This document shows positions 1 to 5,360 of a stretch of DNA of 64,000 nt, in pieces (positions within the stretch are counted from its first letter, which is position 1; every line of letters starts with the position of its first letter). Where the stretch lies: assembly GCF_000760595.1 (NCBI RefSeq), contig NZ_BBNM01000001.1, positions 432,418 to 496,417 on the forward strand, in the 5' to 3' direction. Position numbers and translations under genes: made by a program. This DNA comes from Acinetobacter soli (GTDB lineage Bacteria > Pseudomonadota > Gammaproteobacteria > Pseudomonadales > Moraxellaceae). A model generated the notes under the pieces. The model was not told the DNA's origin. It ran no database searches and was given only the letters and a program-made list of their open reading frames with translations.

Positions 1-1
1 G

Positions 2-568
2 TATCATTACGGTATGATGCATTTAAGTGGTGAACAAGGTGTTCAGCTTAATAATGCCGAAGCACTCAAGTGGCTCACTCGCGCCGATGACAATGGCAGC
101 GTAGGCGCCAAGTACAGTCTTGGCATGTTGTATTTGGTCGGTCAGGGAGTGAAAAAAGATGAAGCACGCGCACTCGATTATTTTAAACGGGCAGCCAAGT
201 TTGGCCATGCCAAAGCGCAATATGTAGTCGCTCATATGTATCGCGAAGGGCGAGGAACCCCACAAAATGCACAAGAAGCCTTTAACTGGATGAGTCAATC
301 TGCACAGCAGCACTACCCGCCTGCACAATACAGCTTGGGGCAAATGTATTCTAACGGTAAAGGCGTCCAGAAAAATGATACACAAGCATTGCACTGGTAC
401 ACACAAGCAGCCGAAAACGGTGAAAAAGATGCACAGTATAATTTAGGCATTATGTATTTAAATGCAGAAGGCACAGCAAAAAATCTGCCCCTTGCCAAAA
501 AGTGGCTACAACGCGCTGCCGATGCAGGCGACCCAGATGCCAAACAGGTATTAAAAGGACTCAAATAA
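2..568 (+). CDS. Sel1-repeat (TPR-like) protein, 5' end outside window
   Basis: The reading frame is open from base 2 and the residues before the first ATG (YHYG) complete a Sel1 unit, so the gene begins upstream of the window. What is visible is about five tandem ~36-residue Sel1 repeats with the recurring pattern A-x-Y-x-LG-x-MY-x-x-G-x-GV and alternating pairs of helices, ending in a short KGLK tail. Sel1 proteins are protein-protein interaction scaffolds and many are periplasmic or secreted, but the N-terminus that would show a signal peptide is missing. The specific partner or role cannot be inferred. Confidence 0.85.
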   Translation, partial: YHYGMMHLSGEQGVQLNNAEALKWLTRADDNGSVGAKYSLGMLYLVGQGVKKDEARALDYFKRAAKFGHAKAQYVVAHMYREGRGTPQNAQEAFNWMSQSAQQHYPPAQYSLGQMYSNGKGVQKNDTQALHWYTQAAENGEKDAQYNLGIMYLNAEGTAKNLPLAKKWLQRAADAGDPDAKQVLKGLK

Positions 569-643
569 ACATCCTGTAATACATGCTCGGAATGAGCATA
601 CCTTGCAATAAACGCAATGGAGTGATCAAAGTTTTATTTACGC

Positions 644-1546
644 TTAAGCCCAAATCACCATAATTGCGGCCACAAGCACCAGCCACAAACCCATATGGTC
701 TGTTCTGGCGAGTTTTTCTTTAAAAAAGAAAGCTGAAATTAACAGACTAAATAAAATCTCGACCTGCCCTAACGTTTTAACAATGGCAACGGTTTGCATG
801 CTCATGGCACTAAACCAGCCCAAAGACGCCAAAAAACTGCAAACGCTGACCTTAAAGGTTAGTCCAATTCGTTGCCACATATGATAAAGCGTTTGTCGGC
901 TAAAGATTCCCAGATACAACAGCATGATGATGCATTGAAAACTGATCAGACTACATAGCACCCACGCAGCGCGATGTAAAAATGGCAGCATGTCAAGCTC
1001 TAAACTGGCTTCACGTACCAATAGTGATGTAATGGCAAAACACAGGCCACTTCCCAAACCAATCATGAGGGTTTTTAGCGACAATTCACTCTGCTGCCGA
1101 CCTTTACTGAGTAGAAATACCGCAACCGCACCAATCGATACGCCCACCCAGCCCCATGCGGTTAGATGCTCTTGTAGAAACAATACCCCCACCAAAGCGG
1201 CCAAAATCGCTTCACTTTTGGCAAGCCCCACCCCAATGGCATAATTTTTTTGCTGAAACAATTTAACCATTAAGGCGGTGGCATAAATCTGGCTCACTCC
1301 AGCGATCACAATACACAGCCAAAATTTTGGAGAAAAGCTGACATGCGCAGTGATAGGCTGCTGATGATACAAAAAAGCAAGATAACTCAGTGCAAATACT
1401 GGCGAAAATAAAAATCGGGCCAAGGTGGTGCCATAGATATCGACACTGCCACTGAGCTGCTTTTGAAATGCATTACGCCACGCCTGCATAAATGCCGCCA
1501 TCAACGTAAATAAAATCCAGACAATCGCCATAGACCCCATATGCAA
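644..1546 (-). CDS. EamA/DMT-family inner-membrane permease
   Basis: A 300-residue, very hydrophobic protein with about ten predicted membrane segments arranged as two EamA halves, the usual length and layout of the drug/metabolite transporter superfamily. Charged residues are concentrated in short loops and at the segment ends (for example KEKLARTDH near the C-terminus). The annotated start (MHMGSMAIVW) has alternatives at residues 3 and 6; the third ATG is preceded by a GGGG stretch and may be the real one. It is monocistronic, convergent with the Sel1 gene. The substrate cannot be told from sequence; amino acids, sugars and drugs are all known for the family. Confidence 0.8.
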   Translation of the reverse strand: MHMGSMAIVWILFTLMAAFMQAWRNAFQKQLSGSVDIYGTTLARFLFSPVFALSYLAFLYHQQPITAHVSFSPKFWLCIVIAGVSQIYATALMVKLFQQKNYAIGVGLAKSEAILAALVGVLFLQEHLTAWGWVGVSIGAVAVFLLSKGRQQSELSLKTLMIGLGSGLCFAITSLLVREASLELDMLPFLHRAAWVLCSLISFQCIIMLLYLGIFSRQTLYHMWQRIGLTFKVSVCSFLASLGWFSAMSMQTVAIVKTLGQVEILFSLLISAFFFKEKLARTDHMGLWLVLVAAIMVIWA

Positions 1547-1660
1547 TTCAAAAAAACACTGTAATGTACTGGATTGTGGTCAAAGTTTCGAGCATAGTTT
1601 AAGCGTTTTAAGTCGAATTTTTAAATAACATTTGTTTTGCTGGAGTTGATCGCCCTCATA

Positions 1661-1690
1661 AAAAAACCTGCTTTAAGAAGCAGGTTTTTT
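1661..1690. terminator. Bidirectional intrinsic terminator
   Basis: The stem AACCTGCTT / AAGCAGGTT encloses a TAAG loop and is bounded by A-runs and T-runs on both sides. It ends the alpha/beta-hydrolase transcript, which is read leftwards into it. Confidence 0.85.
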
Positions 1691-1732
1691 TCGATGTTTT
1701 ATAGCATGAGTAAAAAAGCTTACACTGCCTAC

Positions 1733-2611
1733 TTAAAAACGGTCGACTGAATGCTGTACACCCAAGAAATCGAGCAAATCTTGCGCTACGCGTTCTTGTT
1801 GCGTCGCCAACACACCATGTGGCTCATCTACATACTCGATGAGTTTGGCATTCGGCAACGCTTTTTGCACCGCATGTGCGGTAATCCCAATCGGAACGGT
1901 TTTATCTGCTGTGCCATGAATCACCAGCACTGGCACGGTAAAAGCGGCCAGATCGGGTCTGAAATCTGTATAAGCAAAGGCTCTCACACAATCGACTGTG
2001 GCTTTTAAACTGGCTTGCATCGCCACTTGGGTATTCCATTTAATAAATTCATCACTGACCGCATGGCTTAGAAGGCCTACACCATAAAAATCTTTAAAGA
2101 AGTGATTAAAAAACTTTGGACGTTCATCTAAGATGCCTTCAATCATGCCTTGAAAGACTGAGCCGTCTACACCTTCAGGATGATTATCTGTTTTTAATAA
2201 AAACGGCACGACCGATGAAATTAAAGCCACCTGTTTAATATCTTTGGCTTGATGGCGACTCAAGTAACGTGCAATTTCGCCGCCTCCCATAGAGAACCCC
2301 ACCAAAGTGACATTGGTGAGCTGTTTGTCTTCAATTACACCGCGTAAATCATCGGCAAAAGTATCGTAGTCATAACCCGACCATGTTTGCTCTGAACGAC
2401 CAAAACCACGACGGTCATAACTCACCACACGAAAGCCAGCTTCGACCAGTTTAATCGCGATCCAGTCCCAACTGTCTGAAGACAACGGCCAACCATGAAT
2501 CAGTACCACAGGCTCTCCTTGGCCCCAGTCTTTGACATATAATTTTGCTTTATTGGTTTTATTTGCAGTGTTTTCAGCGCTTATATTGTATTGATTTTCG
2601 TAAAGTGACAT
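1733..2611 (-). CDS. Alpha/beta hydrolase, non-heme chloroperoxidase-like
   Basis: A 292-residue alpha/beta-hydrolase. Visible landmarks are the oxyanion segment LIHGWPLSSDSW (37-48), the family signature YDRRGFGRS (65-73), the nucleophile elbow GFSMG with Ser107, an acid candidate in HGTADKTVP (Asp236) and the catalytic His in DEPHGV (His265). This order is that of cofactor-free haloperoxidase/esterase enzymes. There is no export signal, so it is probably cytoplasmic. It stands alone between a small-protein gene and a DMT permease, which gives no hint of the natural substrate. The first ~20 residues (SAENTANKTNK) are low complexity and may be an N-terminal extension. Confidence 0.85.
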   Translation of the reverse strand: MSLYENQYNISAENTANKTNKAKLYVKDWGQGEPVVLIHGWPLSSDSWDWIAIKLVEAGFRVVSYDRRGFGRSEQTWSGYDYDTFADDLRGVIEDKQLTNVTLVGFSMGGGEIARYLSRHQAKDIKQVALISSVVPFLLKTDNHPEGVDGSVFQGMIEGILDERPKFFNHFFKDFYGVGLLSHAVSDEFIKWNTQVAMQASLKATVDCVRAFAYTDFRPDLAAFTVPVLVIHGTADKTVPIGITAHAVQKALPNAKLIEYVDEPHGVLATQQERVAQDLLDFLGVQHSVDRF

Positions 2612-2962
2612 GTGATTTCCTTAAGTAAAGAGCATACATTGGTCTATCAATCTAAAGCTGAATGATCATTTTCGGTGAGGGTTTAATGTGTAGATTTTAT
2701 ACAGTACGTGAGTCTTTGTTCACGTTCGGTGAGTGCGGGAGAACAGTACCGATAATAGATTAAATTTTATACCGATATTACTTTTTAAAAAACGTCACCT
2801 TATCACTATGCTACTGATATCTTAAATTAAAATAAAATTACAAATAGAAAGAAAAATCAACGTTTTGTTGCGCGAGTGCATTATTTGTATAACAGCTTTG
2901 TACTATTGAAATATTTTGAGCAATGCTAAATTGGCAACATCATAAATAAGAACAGTACACTC
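2612..2962. other. Intergenic stretch without recognised gene
   Basis: About 350 bp between the divergent hydrolase and the 59-residue gene. It is AT-rich and must hold both promoters, but I see no convincing ORF, terminator or repeat in it. The reverse-strand ORF that starts at 3120 is an antisense shadow of the small gene. Confidence 0.5.
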
Positions 2963-3142
2963 ATGAAAACTGAAATGACCATACAACTTCCTTCTATCAT
3001 GGCAATGTGGACTTTTTTAAATGAAAACCTACATTTCAAGCTGTCTAAATATGAATTTGTTGAAGGCGGCATAAAAGTAATTGTGCAAACCAGTAAAAGT
3101 ATTGCCTCGACCAAACCCAAACGTACTAAACGATTCTTTTAA
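2963..3142 (+). CDS. Small hypothetical protein, 59 aa
   Basis: An ATG at 2963 opens a 59-codon frame ending in TAA at 3140-3142. The product begins MKTEMTIQLPSIM and ends in the very basic tail KPKRTKRFF. The middle (FLNENLHFKLSKYEFVEGG) could form a small beta hairpin; no transmembrane segment or signal is present. A hairpin of about 11 bp (3143-3184, one bulge) follows immediately after the stop. The Shine-Dalgarno is weak. I do not recognise a family; the basic tail would suit nucleic-acid or membrane contact, but this is a guess. It lies directly upstream of the first small-RNA copy. Confidence 0.5.
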   Translation: MKTEMTIQLPSIMAMWTFLNENLHFKLSKYEFVEGGIKVIVQTSKSIASTKPKRTKRFF

Positions 3143-3171
3143 GCCAAAGGCCTAATGGTGAAATAAAATTT

Positions 3172-3239
3172 TGTAGGCTTTGGCGTACAAAGTTTTAAGG
3201 ATTTTGCGGATTGGCAGCCCAATGGTAAAGGTCTATTCT
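3172..3239 (+). promoter_or_regulatory. Promoter and GacA-box-like palindrome of small RNA copy 1
   Basis: A sigma70 promoter is visible as TTGGCA (3211-3216), a 17-bp spacer and TATTCT (3234-3239). Upstream, TGTAGG-N6-CGTACA (3172-3189) ends 21 bp before the -35. This has the layout of the Pseudomonas GacA upstream activating site TGTAAG-N6-CTTACA. The second copy has the matching element at exactly the same spacing. Between the palindrome and the -35 the two copies share the block TTTTAAGGATTTTGCGGA. Confidence 0.7.
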
Positions 3240-3245
3240 AAAGTC

Positions 3246-3376
3246 ATACAGGAACAGGACGTTCCAAAACATAAAACAACAACAATAAGTTTAAGCATCA
3301 GGACGTGAGGTACGACAGGAGTTATACCTAGTAACGAAATACGAAAAAAGCCCGACTGGATGTCGGGCTTTTTTTT
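3246..3376 (+). ncRNA. Small RNA copy 1, candidate CsrA/RsmA-titrating RNA
   Basis: The transcript is inferred to run from about A3246 (7 nt after the -10) to the terminator. There is no ORF with a ribosome-binding site. Hairpin 1 is GGAAC (3251-3255) with loop AGGAC and GTTCC. Hairpin 2 is AGGTA (3308-3312) with TACCT (3325-3329) and carries CAGGA in its loop. The terminator stem GCCCGAC/GTCGGGC (3350-3368) has loop TGGAT. CAGGA occurs at 3249, 3255, 3299 and 3316. An unstructured A/C-rich linker lies at 3266-3290. GGA displayed in loops is the known mark of CsrA/RsmA-binding RNAs such as RsmX/Y/Z; assignment to that functional class is inference. Confidence 0.75.
3350..3376 (+). terminator. 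Terminator of small RNA copy 1
   Basis: The stem GCCCGAC/GTCGGGC with loop TGGAT is followed by eight T. It differs from the copy 2 terminator by a compensatory base-pair change (G-C here, A-T there), so the stem is under selection as RNA. Confidence 0.9.
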
Positions 3377-3408
3377 GCTTATTTGAATGATGGCTGAGTA
3401 TTATCAAT

Positions 3409-3438
3409 AAAAAATCCCGTCGGTTGACAGGGATTTTT
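3409..3438 (-). terminator. Terminator of the zinc-ribbon gene
   Basis: The arms AAAAATCCC (3410-3418) and GGGATTTTT (3430-3438) form a 9-bp stem. Read leftwards it ends in a T-run, 35 bp beyond the zinc-ribbon stop codon. Confidence 0.75.
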
Positions 3439-3472
3439 CAAAATAGCGGATAGCTGTTTTGTATTATGCGGC

Positions 3473-3616
3473 TTAGGCAAGCTTACTGCTAAATTGCTTG
3501 CCAAGGCATTTGGTACACGGAGGTAGTCGATCTGTACCAATTTCTAAGTAAACGCGATGTCCGCATTGGACACAAAAATAGAAGCCTGTTCCAGGTTTTT
3601 CGCCAGCTGTAACCAT
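3473..3616 (-). CDS. Small zinc-ribbon protein, 47 aa
   Basis: An ATG at 3616, preceded by GGAG with good spacing, opens a 47-codon frame ending in TAA at 3473-3475. The product has a CVQC motif (residues 15-18) and a CTKC motif (34-37), two CxxC knuckles separated by 15 residues, as in rubredoxin-like or zinc-ribbon folds. A long overlapping frame on the same strand (3489-3695) gives a protein with no such motif and no proper ribosome-binding site, so I prefer this frame. The gene sits exactly between the two small-RNA copies, on the opposite strand. Its role is unknown; a zinc-binding adaptor or transcription-associated protein is plausible. Confidence 0.75.
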   Translation of the reverse strand: MVTAGEKPGTGFYFCVQCGHRVYLEIGTDRLPPCTKCLGKQFSSKLA

Positions 3617-3726
3617 TTTTGTTCTCCATATATTTTAGAAATGGTATATATACTATAGCGTGATACTTTTGATTATATATTGACCTTTCTGACAAACGGT
3701 CATGATTTAATAGCGAAGTGCAATTG

Positions 3727-3794
3727 TGTACGTTTTGACGTACATTATTTTAAGGATTTTGCGGATTGGCAGCCTGCTGCTCTAGGTCTATTCT
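3727..3794 (+). promoter_or_regulatory. Promoter and GacA-box-like palindrome of small RNA copy 2
   Basis: TTGGCA (3766-3771), a 17-bp spacer and TATTCT (3789-3794) form the promoter. The palindrome TGTACG-N6-CGTACA (3727-3744) ends 21 bp before the -35, the same distance as in copy 1. Ten bases of the spacer (3775-3784) are unrelated to copy 1 while the bases on both sides are identical. Confidence 0.7.
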
Positions 3795-3800
3795 AAAGTC

Positions 3801-3929
3801 ATACAGGAACAGGACGTTCCGAAACATAAAACAACAACAATAAGTTTAAGCATCAGGACGTGAGGTACGACAGGAGTTATACCTAGTAACGAAATACGAA
3901 AAAAGCCCAACAGGATGTTGGGCTTTTTT
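3801..3929 (+). ncRNA. Small RNA copy 2, candidate CsrA/RsmA-titrating RNA
   Basis: This copy matches copy 1 over the whole inferred transcript except for one base after hairpin 1 (A to G) and the terminator stem-loop. It has five CAGGA motifs, at 3804, 3810, 3854, 3871 and 3911. The last sits in the terminator loop as CAGGATGT, which is close to the known CsrA consensus core ACARGGAUGU. The stem GCCCAAC/GTTGGGC keeps pairing through a double change relative to copy 1. It is convergent with the nucleosidase-DUF1176 gene, and its terminator can serve both. The lack of coding capacity and the covariation support an RNA gene; CsrA binding is inference. Confidence 0.75.
3905..3929. terminator. 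Terminator of small RNA copy 2, shared with convergent gene
   Basis: The stem GCCCAAC/GTTGGGC with loop AGGAT has A-runs and T-runs on both sides, so it can terminate the RNA (rightwards) and the nucleosidase gene (leftwards). Confidence 0.9.
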
Positions 3930-3942
3930 ACCATTCTGTTTA

Positions 3943-5274
3943 TTAAATATCTGACAAATCTTCATAAATTGGATATTGAATCGATATATCCAATTCGGAT
4001 TCAATAAATTCTTCACCAGAAGAAGGCAAACTATATAAAGTACTATTCAGCAAATTTATTCGTCCCCCATCTCCTATATGATACTGGGCTGAATAGCCAT
4101 CACCAATTCCTCTAGATTTATGATAAATACTTAATATTCGAGTATTTGTATCAAAGTCAGCTAAACCAGCTACACATTCATCGTAATACTCACCTGTAAT
4201 AACATCATCCACATCAAAGATAAATCGACGTAATTTCAAAATCTCCCATCTAGGTTGATTTTCAGATTCATCCAAATAAATGTATAAATAACCAGCTTGG
4301 TATGCATACAAACCTAAGCTGACTTCTAATAAATATTGATGATTTCCTAAATTATAAAATGTTAATCCAGATTCACTTTCAAGATTCGATGAAGAGTTTA
4401 TAAAATGTTCATCATACTGTTCCCTCCATCCAATCACTTTTCTCCATAATTCTCTATCTTTTAAGCCTATGGCAGGACGAGGAAGAGTAATTGGATAAAA
4501 TGGAGTATTCTCAGGTAATAAAATTAATGAATTAATTTCTAACTTTTTCAAATCATTTTCTATAAAATACTTAGCCCACTTAGAAGATCTCAATGCTGCT
4601 GCTTCATGATATTCATCATCTTTCTGGTTATTAGCATAATCACAAACACCTTTACAAACAATAGCATAGCAAAGATATGAAAAACCTTTTATAGCCTCAA
4701 AGAATGCAAATGATTCCATATCTAAAGCTAAGGTTTTTCTATCGTATTTTGATTGTAATATCTGAAAAATATCATCCTTTTCTATAACAGCAGATCCACA
4801 TGCAAAGCTTGCTAAATAAACATCAAAATCATCTCTAAAAAATGCATTTAAATCTGCTTTATACTGTTTTTTTCTTTGTTTTATTAGTCCCATTATTGGA
4901 GGTAATAACTCATGCGATTGTATTTCAGGCAATAGTAATTCTTGTTTTCTTTTTCCTGTCTCGTAATCATAAACTTTTTCTGAAATTATTAAATCTCCTA
5001 ACTTAACTTTGCTTTGATCTCCCGCACAAATACCTATCATAATCGCAATACTAGGGTTTATCATGTACATCATTCTAGTAACATGTGCCGCTGATGCTAC
5101 TTTAGAATATTTAGGTGATACAGAAGCAAATATTTCAACTGCTTTAGACTCAATAATAACTTTCTTATGATAATAAAAGTCACCTGAAGAATTTCTATCT
5201 TCTTCCCAGTTTTCAAATTCATTTAGAAAAGGTTCTAATTCTTCTTCTAAAGCAGCAATTACTAAAACTTTCAT
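3943..5274 (-). CDS. Nucleoside phosphorylase/nucleosidase domain fused to a DUF1176-like domain
   Basis: A 443-residue protein. Residues 1-245 are a PNP/MTA-SAH-nucleosidase fold: MKVLVIAALEEE (acid at 10-12 as in MTAN), the glycine-rich IGICAGDQSKVKLGD (80-94), DMES with Glu187 and GVCD with Asp212, matching the ribose-binding Glu and catalytic Asp of the family. Residues 265-415 resemble DUF1176: an RELWRK start and a late FDTNTRILS...KSRGIGDGYS segment. DUF1176 proteins I know are usually exported, but no signal peptide exists here. The gene is clearly more AT-rich than its neighbours, which suggests acquisition. Related stand-alone nucleosidase domains occur as effectors in anti-phage systems that destroy ATP; a defence role here is only a hypothesis. 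Confidence 0.7.
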   Translation of the reverse strand: MKVLVIAALEEELEPFLNEFENWEEDRNSSGDFYYHKKVIIESKAVEIFASVSPKYSKVASAAHVTRMMYMINPSIAIMIGICAGDQSKVKLGDLIISEKVYDYETGKRKQELLLPEIQSHELLPPIMGLIKQRKKQYKADLNAFFRDDFDVYLASFACGSAVIEKDDIFQILQSKYDRKTLALDMESFAFFEAIKGFSYLCYAIVCKGVCDYANNQKDDEYHEAAALRSSKWAKYFIENDLKKLEINSLILLPENTPFYPITLPRPAIGLKDRELWRKVIGWREQYDEHFINSSSNLESESGLTFYNLGNHQYLLEVSLGLYAYQAGYLYIYLDESENQPRWEILKLRRFIFDVDDVITGEYYDECVAGLADFDTNTRILSIYHKSRGIGDGYSAQYHIGDGGRINLLNSTLYSLPSSGEEFIESELDISIQYPIYEDLSDI

Positions 5275-5303
5275 TTTATTCTCAATAAATTATTAAATAA
5301 AAA

Positions 5304-5322
5304 CCCCATCATTACGATAGGG
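5304..5322 (-). terminator. Probable terminator of the prp operon
   Basis: Read leftwards, CCCTATC and GATGGGG pair (one G-T) around the loop GTAAT, followed by TTTTTATT. It lies about 40 bp after the acnD stop and before the AT-rich nucleosidase gene, so the two are probably separate transcription units. Confidence 0.65.
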
Positions 5323-5360
5323 CTATTTTGAATAATTTTCAATCAATTGTAGACTAAATA

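Noticed and set aside
2926..3120. Reverse-strand 64-codon frame
   Set aside because: It is antisense to the 59-residue gene, lacks a ribosome-binding site and gives low-complexity hydrophobic sequence.
3489..3695. Reverse-strand 68-codon frame between the RNA copies
   Set aside because: The overlapping 47-codon zinc-ribbon frame has a proper ribosome-binding site and two CxxC motifs; the longer frame has neither.
3172..3929. Insertion sequence or miniature transposon as explanation of the repeat
   Set aside because: No terminal inverted repeats or target duplications; the repeat is exactly a promoter-RNA-terminator unit.
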